Part shown: piece after piece, positions 22,747 to 32,321 of the stretch
Layout: every line of letters starts with the position of its first letter
How positions within the stretch are numbered: position 1 is the first letter of the stretch
Source of the DNA: Mycobacterium sp. IS-1742
GTDB taxonomy: Bacteria > Actinomycetota > Actinomycetes > Mycobacteriales > Mycobacteriaceae
NCBI RefSeq assembly: GCF_001500125.1
Contig: NZ_LQIV01000005.1
Span: 91,155-155,154, forward strand
Length of the DNA: 64,000 bases
Reading direction: 5' to 3'
Made by a program: the position numbers and the translations under genes
Notes under the pieces: model-generated
Database searches by the model: none
Told to the model about the DNA's origin: nothing
The model's input: only the letters and a program-made list of their open reading frames with translations

Positions 22747-23579
22747 CCGGGGCCGACGCGGACCTCGTCACCCACGCCCACCGTGCCGGTGCCCACGACT
22801 TCGGCGTAGAGCCCCGCGCACGGAAGCAGCCCCCCGAAATCCGGCGCCTCGACCCGGTTGTGTTCGAGCACGTAACGGACCGACTGCGGGGACCGGCCGA
22901 GGGGCCCGTGCTCGAGCGTCGGCACCGCACAGCGCGGCGTGGGCATGGTGCCGCGCACCGCCGCCTCGCCGAGACGCAGCGTGACGCCGACCCAGTCGTT
23001 CTCGACGAAAGGCGGGCAACCGGGCGGCGTCTCGATGATGACGTTGGGCCGGTAACGCAACGCTTCGGCCTCCCCGAGACCGATCGCGTCGAGTGTCGCG
23101 GTGGTGATCAGGTGCACCGGCGAGTGGTCGACGAAGGCGCCGCCCGGGGTGCCCTGAGCGATCTCCAGCAGCGCGGCCTCGATCTCGGCGTCGAGGCCGT
23201 GGGTCAGCACGTCCATCGGGTCGGACCGTTCGACCACCGCGCCTGCGGAGCGCTCGTCGGCCACGTGAACACCGCGGCCGGTCAGCTCGGACACCGGTCC
23301 GGCCGATTCGCCGACGGGTACGGTCTGCCCGCCGGGCAGCGTCACCGAGACCCCGTCGGCCTCCGTCCTCGCGGAGCACTGCAGCAGCCGGCGCCACAGG
23401 CGGGGGTTCTTGGCGGTGGCGACCCGGCCGGTCTCGTCGTCGATGTAGGCGTAGCGGCGGTCGCCGGACACCCCGAGTGGCGTGAGTTCCAGGGACGCGC
23501 GCTGCTCACCGAGCATCGACTTCACCGGATAGCGGCGGAGCATGGACACGCGACCGGCGGAATCACCCTCGACACTCAT
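22743..23579 (-). CDS. MOSC-domain protein
   Basis: 278 residues with an N-terminal MOSC_N beta-barrel (YPVKSMLGEQ near residue 17) and a C-terminal MOSC domain with the conserved Cys in TMPTPRCAVPT near residue 213, plus FVDHSPVHLIT. MOSC proteins act with molybdenum cofactor or transfer sulfur; some reduce N-hydroxylated compounds. It overlaps the LysR stop by ATGA and sits beside a divergent molybdopterin oxidoreductase, which suggests a shared molybdenum-enzyme function. Confidence 0.85.
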   Translation of the reverse strand: MSVEGDSAGRVSMLRRYPVKSMLGEQRASLELTPLGVSGDRRYAYIDDETGRVATAKNPRLWRRLLQCSARTEADGVSVTLPGGQTVPVGESAGPVSELTGRGVHVADERSAGAVVERSDPMDVLTHGLDAEIEAALLEIAQGTPGGAFVDHSPVHLITTATLDAIGLGEAEALRYRPNVIIETPPGCPPFVENDWVGVTLRLGEAAVRGTMPTPRCAVPTLEHGPLGRSPQSVRYVLEHNRVEAPDFGGLLPCAGLYAEVVGTGTVGVGDEVRVGPG

Positions 23580-24520
23580 CGCTTGACGAGCTTACGGAAC
23601 GCACCCTCCACCGCGTCGGCGATGCCGGCGTCGGCGGCGGCCGTCAGGAGCGCCTCGACGACGATCGAGGTGGGCTCGCGGGCCAGGGTGACCAGCCCGA
23701 CGGTGGGGCCGGGCCCGCCGCCGGCCATCGGGCGGGCCGCGAACCCGGGCGGAACGCCGAACGCGTGCAGCCAGGCGTGCGAGGCGATCGTGCCGAGCCC
23801 GAGACCGGTGACATGCGAGTAGAGCGCGCCGACGGTGTCGGCCTCGACCACCGGCGCGAAGCTGGCGCCGTCGGCGGCCATCTGGGTGTCGATGATCCGA
23901 CGGTTGCGCATCTCGGGGGTGAGGGCGCACAGGCGCAGCGCGGCCGCCTGCGCCCACGCCACCTGTGCGTTGTCGGTGACCGGATCGTCGGCGGGGGCGA
24001 GCAGCACGTAGCGCTCGCGGTAGAGGCCGAACTGCCGGTACCCGGGCGGGATCTCCTCGTCGAGGTAGGTCAGTCCGGCGTCGATGTCGAAATCGGCCAG
24101 CCGACGGACGATCTCGCGGGACGACAGCGCCTCGACCCGGACCGCCGCGGCGGGATGGCTGTCGAGGAAACGCGCGGTCAGCAGCGGACTGACCGGCACC
24201 GAGGTGGGGATCGCGCCGATGCGCGCGGTGGTGGTCAGCCGGCCGCGCATGCGGTCGAGGTCGGCCAACAGCTCGTCACGTTCGGCGACGATGCGGCAGG
24301 CCCAGGCGATGACCCGGGTGCCTTCGTCGGTGAACCCTTCGAAGCGGCGGCCCCGGCGGACGATGACGACGCCGAGTTCGCGTTCGAGGCGCTGGATGGC
24401 CACCGACAGCGTCGGCTGGCTGACGTGGCACGCGGCCGCGGCGCGCCCGAAGTGCCGTTCCCTTGCCAGCGCGACCAGGTACTCGAGTTGTTGGATCAGC
24501 ACGTTGCCGTGCATGTGCAC
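23576..24520 (-). CDS. LysR-family regulator
   Basis: 314 residues. N-terminal HTH: LEYLVALARERHFGRAAAACHVSQPTLSVAIQRLERELG, the LysR signature, followed by a periplasmic-binding-like effector domain (residues 95-300). GTG start used; an ATG six bases in is equally possible. It is divergent from the FdhF/YdeP-like gene and coupled to the MOSC gene downstream, the layout of a local activator. The effector is unknown; formate is one guess. Confidence 0.85.
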   Translation of the reverse strand: MHMHGNVLIQQLEYLVALARERHFGRAAAACHVSQPTLSVAIQRLERELGVVIVRRGRRFEGFTDEGTRVIAWACRIVAERDELLADLDRMRGRLTTTARIGAIPTSVPVSPLLTARFLDSHPAAAVRVEALSSREIVRRLADFDIDAGLTYLDEEIPPGYRQFGLYRERYVLLAPADDPVTDNAQVAWAQAAALRLCALTPEMRNRRIIDTQMAADGASFAPVVEADTVGALYSHVTGLGLGTIASHAWLHAFGVPPGFAARPMAGGGPGPTVGLVTLAREPTSIVVEALLTAAADAGIADAVEGAFRKLVKR

Positions 24521-24617
24521 CTCACCGCCTGCTGTGATAGTCCGTGCCTATCGAAGCATTCGGGATCGCGAACACCAAACGCTTGGCCGGCGGCACACCG
24601 GCCCGTACGGTCCACGC

Positions 24618-26930
24618 GTGACGCCTGCGAACACCACCCGGTACGACTTCGACGAGAACGACGTGGTCGTCACCGGCGAAAAAGGCCATGCGGCAGGCAT
24701 TCCCGCCGTCCTGGTGTCGCTGCGGCGCGGTGTGGAGCAGATGGGGGTGGCGCGCACCGCGCGCACACTGGCCCGGCTCAACCAGCGCGACGGGTTCGAC
24801 TGCCCCGGCTGCGCGTGGCCCGAGACGCCCGGCCACCGCAAGCACGCCGAATTCTGCGAGAACGGCGCGAAGGCCGTGGCCGAAGAGGCGACGACGCGAC
24901 GGGTGGGTCCGGACTTCTTCGCCGCCCACCCGGTGGCCGATCTACTCGAGCGCACCGAATACTGGCTCGGTCAGCAGGGCCGGCTCACCCATCCGATGGT
25001 GCTGCGCGACGGCGCCACCCACTACGAACCGATCGGCTGGGACGCCGCCTACGACCTGATCGCCACCGAACTGCGCGGGCTGGGCTCGCCCGACGAGGCC
25101 GCGTTCTACACCTCCGGACGGACGTCGAACGAAGCCGCGTTCGTCTACCAGTTGCTGATCCGCAGCTTCGGCACCAACAACATGCCCGACTGCTCCAACA
25201 TGTGCCATGAGTCGTCGGGCACCGCACTGCAGGAGAGCATCGGCATCGGCAAGGGTTCGGTGTCGGTGCCCGACCTCGAGAACGCCGACCTGATCCTGAT
25301 CGCCGGCCAGAACCCCGGTACCAATCATCCGCGCATGCTGTCCGTGCTGGAGAAGGCAAAAGCCCACGGCGCCAGGGTGATCGCGATCAACCCGCTGCCC
25401 GAGGCCGGCCTGCTGCGGTTCAAGGATCCGCAGAAGGTGCACGGGGTGGTGGGCGACGGCGTGGCGATCGCCGACGAACTGCTCCAGATCCGCATCGGCG
25501 GCGACCAGGCGCTGTTCCAGGGGCTGGCCAAACTCCTGCTCGACGCCGAGGACCGCCACCCCGGCGCCGTGCTGGACCGGGCGTTCATCGCCGACCACTG
25601 CGCGGGGTTCGAGGCCTACGCCGCACACATCCGCGCGCTCGACCTCGACACCGTGGTCGAGGCCACCGGGCTGTCGCGCAGGCAACTCGAGGACACCGCA
25701 CGGGCGTTGATCGGATCGTCGAAGACGATCGTGTGCTGGGCCATGGGGTTGACCCAGCAGACCCACGGCGTGGCGACCATCCAGGACGCCACCAGTCTGC
25801 TTCTGCTGCAGGGCATGATCGGCAAACCCGGCGCCGGGGTGTGCCCGGTGCGCGGGCACTCCAACGTGCAGGGCGACCGGACGATGGGGATCTACGAGAA
25901 GGCTCCCGAGTCGTTCCTGGCCGCGCTCGACGCGGAGTTCGGGATCAGCACGCCGCGGGCGCACGGGCTGGACTCGGTCGACGCCATCCGCGCGATGCGC
26001 GACGGGCGGGTGCGCGTGTTCATGGCGATGGGCGGCAACTTCGTCTCCGCGACCCCCGACACCGCGGTTACCGAAGCGGCCCTGCGGAACTGCGCACTGA
26101 CCGTGCAGGTCTCGACCAAACTCAACCGTTCACATCTGGTGACCGGGCGGACCGCGGTGATTCTGCCCTCACTGGGCCGCACCGACCGCGACATCCTCAA
26201 CGGCCGCAAACAAGTTGTCACCGTTGAGGATTCGATGTCGGTCGTGCACATGTCGCGAGGTGGTCTGAAACCGCCGAGCGATCAGGTGCGCAGTGAGGTC
26301 GCGATCGTGTGCGAGCTGGCGCGGGCACTGCTGGGTCCCGCCCACCCGGTGCCGTGGGCGGAGTTCGCCTCCGACTACGACCGGATCCGCGATTCGATCG
26401 CCCGCGTGATCCCGGGATTCGCGGATTTCAACACCCGCGTGCGCCGACCCGACGGATTCGTGTTGCCGCACCCGCCCCGCGACGAACGGCGCTTCGCGAC
26501 CGCGACCGGCAAGGCGAACTTCGTCGTCAATCCTCTGCAGTGGGTACCGGTTCCCGACGGCCGGCTGATCCTGCAGACGATGCGCAGCCACGACCAGTAC
26601 AACACCACCATCTACGGCCTCGACGACCGGTACCGCGGCGTGAAAGGTGGCCGCCGCGTGGTGTTCTGCCATCCCGAGGACATCGCGGCGCACGGGTTCA
26701 CCGCCGGTGACCGGGTGGATCTGGTCTCCGAATGGCCGACGCCGGGCGGGTCCGTCGAGGAGCGGGTGGCCGAGGACTTCCGGCTCGTGCCGTACCCGAC
26801 CCCGCGGGGCAACGCGGCCGCGTACTACCCCGAGACCAACCCGCTGATCCCGCTCGACCACGTCGCGCGCAAGTCGAACACGCCGGTGTCGAAGGCGGTG
26901 GTCATCCGGTTGCGGCACCGGCAGTCGTGA
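24618..26930 (+). CDS. FdhF/YdeP-family molybdopterin oxidoreductase
   Basis: 770 residues of the DMSO-reductase superfamily. The N-terminus has a Cys-containing FDCPGCAWP and FCENGAKA stretch; the molybdenum-ligand region reads DCSNMCHESSG (Cys196 the likely ligand, not selenocysteine); the nucleotide-binding region has LIAGQNPGTNHPRM and GHSNVQGDRTMG; and the C-terminal cap has QTMRSHDQYNTTIYG. This matches the FdhF/YdeP branch, often annotated formate dehydrogenase. Whether it oxidises formate or supports acid resistance as YdeP does is unresolved. GTG start, divergent LysR, no subunit genes adjacent. Confidence 0.85.
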   Translation: MTPANTTRYDFDENDVVVTGEKGHAAGIPAVLVSLRRGVEQMGVARTARTLARLNQRDGFDCPGCAWPETPGHRKHAEFCENGAKAVAEEATTRRVGPDFFAAHPVADLLERTEYWLGQQGRLTHPMVLRDGATHYEPIGWDAAYDLIATELRGLGSPDEAAFYTSGRTSNEAAFVYQLLIRSFGTNNMPDCSNMCHESSGTALQESIGIGKGSVSVPDLENADLILIAGQNPGTNHPRMLSVLEKAKAHGARVIAINPLPEAGLLRFKDPQKVHGVVGDGVAIADELLQIRIGGDQALFQGLAKLLLDAEDRHPGAVLDRAFIADHCAGFEAYAAHIRALDLDTVVEATGLSRRQLEDTARALIGSSKTIVCWAMGLTQQTHGVATIQDATSLLLLQGMIGKPGAGVCPVRGHSNVQGDRTMGIYEKAPESFLAALDAEFGISTPRAHGLDSVDAIRAMRDGRVRVFMAMGGNFVSATPDTAVTEAALRNCALTVQVSTKLNRSHLVTGRTAVILPSLGRTDRDILNGRKQVVTVEDSMSVVHMSRGGLKPPSDQVRSEVAIVCELARALLGPAHPVPWAEFASDYDRIRDSIARVIPGFADFNTRVRRPDGFVLPHPPRDERRFATATGKANFVVNPLQWVPVPDGRLILQTMRSHDQYNTTIYGLDDRYRGVKGGRRVVFCHPEDIAAHGFTAGDRVDLVSEWPTPGGSVEERVAEDFRLVPYPTPRGNAAAYYPETNPLIPLDHVARKSNTPVSKAVVIRLRHRQS

Positions 26931-26946
26931 CGACCGGCCGGAGTTC

Positions 26947-27666
26947 TCAGACCGCCGAACCGCCGCCGTCGACGTAGAGGGTCGATCCGGTCACGAAGGC
27001 GGCCCGCGGCGACGCCAAGAACAGCACCGCCTCGGCGATCTCCTCGGGGAGTGCGGTGCGGCCCAACGGCAGAGCCGCGGCGACCTCGTCGATGAACTCG
27101 CCCATGTCGGCGGTCCCCGGCGTCCGCGTCGGACCCGGCGAGACACTGTTGACGCGAATACCGTTGGCGCCGAACTCCGCTGCCCAGGTGCGCGTGAGCG
27201 AGGCCAGGGCGGCCTTCGTGGCGCTGTAGACCGATGTGCCGGGAAAACCCTTGTCGCCGGCCGGCGACGTGATGTTGACGATGGCGCCCCGTCCGCGTGC
27301 GACCATGCCCCTGGCGGCGGTGGCCACCAGGAAGTAGGCGCCGCGCACGTTGGTGTCGAACATCGCCTCGAACGACGCCAGATCCTGGTCCAGCGTCGGC
27401 GCCACGGGGAACACCGCCGCGTTGTTGACCAGGATGTCGATCGGGCCGGCCTGTTCGGCGAGCTGCGTCACCGATGCCATGTCGCTGAGGTCGGCCCGGA
27501 CGAACCGGGCCTTGCCGTCGAGCTCGTCGACGGCCCTGGCGCCGCGTTCGGCGTCGCGCCCCGAGATCACCACCCCGGCGCCGTGGTCGGCCAGGAGCCG
27601 CGCCGAGGCGAGGCCGATCCCGGACGTCCCGCCGGTCACCAGTGCGGTCTGGGATTCGAGTTCCAT
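26947..27666 (-). CDS. SDR-family oxidoreductase
   Basis: 239 residues of a classical short-chain dehydrogenase: cofactor motif TGGTSGIG at residues 11-18, NNAA near 86, catalytic Ser (NITSPAG) and YSATK near 150, and PGPTRTPG after it. NAD(P)-dependent; the substrate is unknown. It lies 45 bases downstream of the pirin gene on the same strand and may be cotranscribed. Confidence 0.85.
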   Translation of the reverse strand: MELESQTALVTGGTSGIGLASARLLADHGAGVVISGRDAERGARAVDELDGKARFVRADLSDMASVTQLAEQAGPIDILVNNAAVFPVAPTLDQDLASFEAMFDTNVRGAYFLVATAARGMVARGRGAIVNITSPAGDKGFPGTSVYSATKAALASLTRTWAAEFGANGIRVNSVSPGPTRTPGTADMGEFIDEVAAALPLGRTALPEEIAEAVLFLASPRAAFVTGSTLYVDGGGSAV

Positions 27667-27711
27667 GTGAACTTCAAGCGCGCAGGCGCGAGAATCCTTC
27701 CCGGCGCACCG

Positions 27712-28665
27712 CTATCCCCAGGCGCTCGGATCGCCGCCGCCCGGCGGCGACAGCCGAGGCTTGAGCCGCACGGTCGGCATGGGCGGGGCCGGTAGACGGT
27801 GCACCGAGCCGCGATAACCCTCGACGTGTCCGAAGCGTTCGGACTCCGCCTGCCAGTCCGCCCGGAAGCCGATGACCTCGTCGTGGCTGCGGCCGACGAA
27901 GTTCCACCACATCACCAGCGGTTCACCGAAGGGAACCCCGCCCAGCAGCATCACCCGGGCCGGGCGGTCACCGGGGTTCGCCAGCGTCAGGTGGTCCACT
28001 CCCGGTGCGCGGTAACCCAACTCGGCGTGAGCCAGACGCGTGCCGTCGAGTACGACCGGACCGATGTCGACGAGCACGCCGTGCTCGAAGGCCGGCGCCA
28101 CGTCGACGGTGAGTTCGGCACGCGGGTCCAGGACGAGTTCGGCGCCGACGAGCGGGCTGTGCACGGCGACCGGCGAGCTGTGGCCGGCCAATGCGCCGAG
28201 AAGCACCCGGGCCGACGCACCGCCGAGTCGCACCGGCGGGGGCACCGCGTGGTCGAAGCGGCGGGGCAGGTCGCGGGCCTGATCGGGCAGCGCCACCCAC
28301 AGCTGGACACCGTGCAGTGTGGCGGTGGCCGCGGTGGACACCTCCGAGTGCGCGACACCGGACCCGGCCGTCATCAGGTTGAGTTCGCCCGGGCGGACCA
28401 GCGCCGACACGCCGCTGCTGTCGCGGTGTTCGATCTCGCCGTCGAACAACCAGCTCACCGTCTGCAGGCCGGTGTGCGGATGGGGCGGCACGTCCATGCC
28501 GCCGGTGCGTCCGACGTCGTCCGGCCCGTAGTGGTCGATGAAGCACCACGCGCCGATCAGCGAGCGCGCCCGTTGGGGCAGGGTGCGGCGCACCGTCATC
28601 GCCCGTGGCCCACCGAGGGGCACCGCGCGGCTGGTGATGACCTCGATGCCCATGGCTTCCATCAT
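27712..28665 (-). CDS. Pirin-family protein
   Basis: 317 residues with the bicupin pirin fold. The metal-binding histidines lie in PPHPHTGLQTVSWLFDGEIEHRDS near residues 60-85, followed by LMTAGSGVAHSEVS. The C-terminal cupin carries LLGGVPFGEPLVMWWNFVGRS. Bacterial pirins bind iron and may act as quercetin dioxygenases or modulate partner enzymes. Three in-frame ATGs lie within the first five codons, so the start is uncertain by four residues. Confidence 0.88.
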   Translation of the reverse strand: MMEAMGIEVITSRAVPLGGPRAMTVRRTLPQRARSLIGAWCFIDHYGPDDVGRTGGMDVPPHPHTGLQTVSWLFDGEIEHRDSSGVSALVRPGELNLMTAGSGVAHSEVSTAATATLHGVQLWVALPDQARDLPRRFDHAVPPPVRLGGASARVLLGALAGHSSPVAVHSPLVGAELVLDPRAELTVDVAPAFEHGVLVDIGPVVLDGTRLAHAELGYRAPGVDHLTLANPGDRPARVMLLGGVPFGEPLVMWWNFVGRSHDEVIGFRADWQAESERFGHVEGYRGSVHRLPAPPMPTVRLKPRLSPPGGGDPSAWG

Positions 28666-28722
28666 CGCCGCCCACCCCTGAATTGGAACCGTTTGCGGAG
28701 CGCCGCTAAGTTCCCTGGGGTG

Positions 28723-29715
28723 ATGTCCTCAGCTGCTGGTGCAGTCGCGCGGTGGGTCGCTCCTCTTCTGACGGTCGCAGCCGTCGCAGGCACCGGTGCT
28801 CTCGTCGCACCCGTGCCCACCGGCCCCGCTCCGGCGGTGCGCCTGGCCAGTGACGCGAACCCGTTGGTCGGAAGGCCGTTCTACGTCAACCCGGCCTCCA
28901 AGGCCAGCCGGGCCCTGCAGGGCAATGCGGATCCGCTGCTGGCCGCGGTCGCCAACACGCCCACGGCGTACTGGATGGACAACATCTCGACGCCGTCGAT
29001 CGACGCGAAGTACATCGCCGACGCACAGGCCGCGGGCACCACACCGATCCTCGCGCTGTACGGCATCCCCAATCGGGACTGCGGGAGCTACGCCGCGGGC
29101 GGGTTCGGCTCGGCCGGCGCGTACCGGGGGTGGGTCGACGGCGTCGCCGCGGCGATCGGCACCGGGCCCGCCGCGGTCGTCCTCGAACCCGACGCGCTGG
29201 CCATGATCGACTGCCTGTCGCCCGGCCAGCAGCAGGAACGCCTCGACCTGATCCGCTACGCGGTCGAGACGCTGAGCCGCAATCCGGCGACCGGCGTGTA
29301 CGTCGACGCCGGTCACCCGCGCTGGGTGGCCGCCGACGTGATGGCGGGCCGGCTGAACCAGGTCGGCATCGAGAAGGCGCGGGGCTTCAGCCTCAACACC
29401 GCCAACTTCTTCACCACCGAGGAGTCGGTCGGGTACGGCCAGGCGGTCTCGGGGATGACAGGCGGGAAGCCCTTCGTCATCGACACGTCGCGCAACGGCG
29501 CCGGACCGGTCGAGAACGACCCCCTGTACTGGTGCAATCCGAGTGGACGGGCACTGGGCGTGGCGCCCACCACCAACACCGGGAACCCGCAGATCGACGC
29601 GTTCCTGTGGGTCAAGCGGCCCGGTGAGTCCGACGGTGCCTGCCGCGGAGCGCCCAGCGCGGGCACGTTCGTCAGTAGCTACGCCATCGACCTGGCGCGC
29701 AACGCGGGCTGGTGA
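28723..29715 (+). CDS. Secreted GH6 cellulase (1,4-beta-glucanase)
   Basis: 330 residues. A signal peptide covers about the first 35 residues. The catalytic core has GH6 signatures: YGIPNRDCGSYAAGG with a catalytic Asp, VLEPDALAMIDCL, FVIDTSRNGAG, YWCNPSGRALG and LWVKRPGESDG, each at the family's spacing. No cellulose-binding module is present. GH6 enzymes cleave beta-1,4-glucan with inversion; mycobacteria have related CelA1-type enzymes that affect cellulose-containing biofilm. The ATG follows a GTG codon that could also serve as the start. Confidence 0.9.
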   Translation: MSSAAGAVARWVAPLLTVAAVAGTGALVAPVPTGPAPAVRLASDANPLVGRPFYVNPASKASRALQGNADPLLAAVANTPTAYWMDNISTPSIDAKYIADAQAAGTTPILALYGIPNRDCGSYAAGGFGSAGAYRGWVDGVAAAIGTGPAAVVLEPDALAMIDCLSPGQQQERLDLIRYAVETLSRNPATGVYVDAGHPRWVAADVMAGRLNQVGIEKARGFSLNTANFFTTEESVGYGQAVSGMTGGKPFVIDTSRNGAGPVENDPLYWCNPSGRALGVAPTTNTGNPQIDAFLWVKRPGESDGACRGAPSAGTFVSSYAIDLARNAGW

Positions 29716-29720
29716 CGGGA

Positions 29721-29738
29721 TCACCCGCTGGCGGGTGA
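29721..29738. terminator. Perfect 8-bp-stem hairpin between convergent GH6 and cutinase genes
   Basis: TCACCCGC and GCGGGTGA flank a TG, giving an 18-bp inverted repeat that includes the cutinase stop. Its place between two gene ends fits a bidirectional terminator, although there is no T tract, as is usual in mycobacteria. Confidence 0.45.
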
Positions 29739-30404
29739 ACGGGTGCCGGGTGGGCGGACGTGAGCGGCCACCCACTGGGCGGCCAGCTTGACCAGCCCGG
29801 ACTGCGGATACCGCACGTGCGCGTCGAAGTCCCGCCCCAACGAGCACACCGGATCGTTGGTGTTGCACAGGTCGGCGGTGCGGGATCCGAAGACCGGGCT
29901 CAAGCGGGTCAGCGGCTGACCGACCCGCGCCGAGGGGTTGCCGAAGACGGTGACGGCGGCGATGCGCGGCACCACGGCGGCAGGCAGGGGCGCGGCGTAC
30001 CCGAGTCCGGCGACCGGGGACGTCGTGACGATGTCCATGACCGCGGCCCCCTGCGAGTAGCCTCCGAGCACCATCGTGGTGTCCGGACACTTCGCCGCGG
30101 TCGACTGGACCCGCAGGCTGGCGTCGGTGGCGCCGGCACCCACCTGCAGGAAGTCCCACGACGCCGGATATCTCACGGCGTAGGTGCCGACCGTCTGTCC
30201 TTTCACCATCGGGCGTAGCGCGTCGACCAGGGCCTTGCCGACCACCCCGATCCCGGGTGGCTCGTCGGTGCCGCGGGCGAAGATCACCTCGACGTCCGGA
30301 CAGCGCGGAGCGGCCGACGCGGTCGGTGCGACGACCGTGGCGAAGACGGCGAGAGCCGCTGCCGCGGCCAACCCCGTGCGGCGGGTCACCTTGTCGACGG
30401 TCAC
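29721..30404 (-). CDS. Secreted cutinase-family esterase
   Basis: 227 residues: a signal peptide (basic start, hydrophobic core, cleavage near ASA-APRCP), then a cutinase domain with IFARGTDEPPG, the nucleophile elbow LGGYSQGAAVM (Ser near 115), and a C-terminal acid and base in LCNTNDPVCS and FDAHVRYP. Four cysteines match the two family disulfides. Mycobacterial cutinase-like proteins hydrolyse lipid esters or act as phospholipases. GTG start with GAGGAGAGG upstream. Convergent with the GH6 cellulase. Confidence 0.9.
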   Translation of the reverse strand: MTVDKVTRRTGLAAAAALAVFATVVAPTASAAPRCPDVEVIFARGTDEPPGIGVVGKALVDALRPMVKGQTVGTYAVRYPASWDFLQVGAGATDASLRVQSTAAKCPDTTMVLGGYSQGAAVMDIVTTSPVAGLGYAAPLPAAVVPRIAAVTVFGNPSARVGQPLTRLSPVFGSRTADLCNTNDPVCSLGRDFDAHVRYPQSGLVKLAAQWVAAHVRPPGTRSPASG

Positions 30405-30539
30405 GGCCTCTCCTCGACCGAATGCTGCGGTGGACGGAACGGTCGTCCTGTACCCAATCGTCCCACAAGTCACTCCAGTAACACCGCCGCGCTCCGTGCC
30501 GGCGAGGTCGGGCAGTCGTCGGGTGCGACGATGGACGTC

Positions 30540-32201
30540 ATGACCGCAACGCTCGTCGCGAAGAACGTGGCAGGCGGGTTCGCCCACCGCACCCTCTTCG
30601 AGGCCCTGGACCTGACCGTGGCGCCCGGTGATGTGGTCGGCGTCGTCGGCGCCAACGGGGCCGGAAAGAGCACACTCCTGCGGATCCTGGCGGGCGATCT
30701 CGACCCGCTCGACGGCATGGTGAGCCTCGCGCCGGCCGACGCGTTCGTCGGATGGCTGCCGCAGGAGCACGAACGGGTGCCCGGCGAGACCGTCGCCGCC
30801 TACATCGCCCGCCGCGCGGGCTGCACGGCGGCGACGCAGGCCATGGACGCAGCGGCCGCCGCGCTGGCCGAGCCCGACGCGGCCTCACCCGCGGACCCCG
30901 CCGCCGCGTACTCCGCGGCGCTCGATCACTGGCTGGCCACCGGTGCGGCCGACCTCGACGAACGGCTGCCCGCCGTGCTGGCCGACCTGGGCCTCGACAC
31001 CGACGCCGTGCGGCCGCACGAGACTCCGATGACCGCGCTGTCGGGTGGACAGGCGGCGCGGGTCGGGCTGGCCGCGCTCCTGGTGTCGCGGTTCGACGTG
31101 GTCCTGCTCGACGAGCCGACCAACGACCTCGACCTCGACGGGCTGGCGCGGCTGGAGCAGTTCGTCCGCGACCTGCGCGGCGGGGTGGTGCTGGTGAGTC
31201 ACGATCGGGAGTTCCTGGCTCGCAGCGTGACCCACGTGCTCGAGCTGGACCTGGCTCAGAACACCACCACCGTCTTCGGCGGCGGGTACGAGAGTTACCT
31301 CGAAGAGCGCGAGGTCGGCCGCAGGCACCGGCGCGAGCAGTACGAGGAGTTCGCCGAGAAGAAGGCCGACCTGGTCGCCCGGGCCCGCGTGCAACGGGAA
31401 TGGTCGAGCCAGGGTGTGCGCAACGCGATCCGCAAGGCGCCGGACAACGACAAACTCCGGCGACGCGCGGCAGGTGAATCCAGCGAGAAGCAGGCGCAGA
31501 AGGTGCGTCAGATGGAGAGCCGGATCGCCCGGCTCGAGGAGGTCGCCGAACCGCGCAAGGAGTGGACGCTGCAGTTCACCATCGGCGCCGCGCCACGGTC
31601 GAGTTCGGTCGTCGCGACGCTGGACAACGCCGTCGTGCGCCAGGGTGATCACGTGCTCGGACCCGTAACGCTGCAGGTCGATGCCGGCGAGCGGATCGGG
31701 ATCACCGGGCCCAACGGCGCGGGCAAGTCGACGCTGCTGCGGCTTCTGCTCGGACGCCGCAGGCCCGACGAGGGGCGCGCGAGCGTCGGTGCCAACGTCG
31801 CCATCGGGGAGATCGAGCAGGCGCGCGCCGATTTCACCGGTCCGGAGCGACTCGTCGACCGCTTCGAACAGCGGGTGCCGGGCTGGACCACCGCCGACGT
31901 GCGCACCCTGCTGGCGAAATTCGGTCTGCGCGCCGACCACGTGGAGCGCCCGGTGGACGACCTGTCGCCCGGGGAGCGCACCCGCGCGGGCATGGCGTTG
32001 CTGCAGGCACGCGGCACCAATGTGCTGGTGCTCGACGAGCCGACGAACCACCTGGACCTGCCGGCGATCGAGCAGCTCGAACAAGCCCTCGACACCTACG
32101 ACGGCGCGTTGCTGCTCGTGACGCACGACCGCCGGATGCTGCAGAACGTCCGTCTGGACCGCACCTGGCGGGTCGACCGCGGACGCGTCGTGGAGGTGTA
32201 G
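30540..32201 (+). CDS. ABC-F family ATPase, possible ribosome protection protein
   Basis: 553 residues with two ATP-binding cassettes and no membrane domain. Walker A motifs: GANGAGKST near residue 38 and GPNGAGKST near 391. Signatures: LSGGQ in the first domain, LSPGE in the second. Walker B: LLDEPTNDLDL and VLDEPTNHLDL. The linker of about 80 residues is charged and coiled (EEFAEKKADLVARARVQREW). ABC-F proteins act on the ribosome, as translation factors or by displacing antibiotics; the short ARD-type linker and size resemble Rv1473-like proteins, but resistance is not shown. A nearby upstream ATG is also possible. Confidence 0.88.
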   Translation: MTATLVAKNVAGGFAHRTLFEALDLTVAPGDVVGVVGANGAGKSTLLRILAGDLDPLDGMVSLAPADAFVGWLPQEHERVPGETVAAYIARRAGCTAATQAMDAAAAALAEPDAASPADPAAAYSAALDHWLATGAADLDERLPAVLADLGLDTDAVRPHETPMTALSGGQAARVGLAALLVSRFDVVLLDEPTNDLDLDGLARLEQFVRDLRGGVVLVSHDREFLARSVTHVLELDLAQNTTTVFGGGYESYLEEREVGRRHRREQYEEFAEKKADLVARARVQREWSSQGVRNAIRKAPDNDKLRRRAAGESSEKQAQKVRQMESRIARLEEVAEPRKEWTLQFTIGAAPRSSSVVATLDNAVVRQGDHVLGPVTLQVDAGERIGITGPNGAGKSTLLRLLLGRRRPDEGRASVGANVAIGEIEQARADFTGPERLVDRFEQRVPGWTTADVRTLLAKFGLRADHVERPVDDLSPGERTRAGMALLQARGTNVLVLDEPTNHLDLPAIEQLEQALDTYDGALLLVTHDRRMLQNVRLDRTWRVDRGRVVEV

Positions 32202-32321
32202 CGACGCCGCCGGCCGCTCTGTACGAGACGGTGACGGCGGTTCCTGGAAACTTTCGTCCCCGTCAATCGGTCATTACGCTCGAAGAATCGGTCGACGGTG
32301 CGGACAGGACGGGAGCCGGTG

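Noticed and set aside
25191..25205. Selenocysteine in the formate dehydrogenase-like protein
   Set aside because: The active-site region has Cys codons (TGC) in an intact frame and there is no in-frame TGA.
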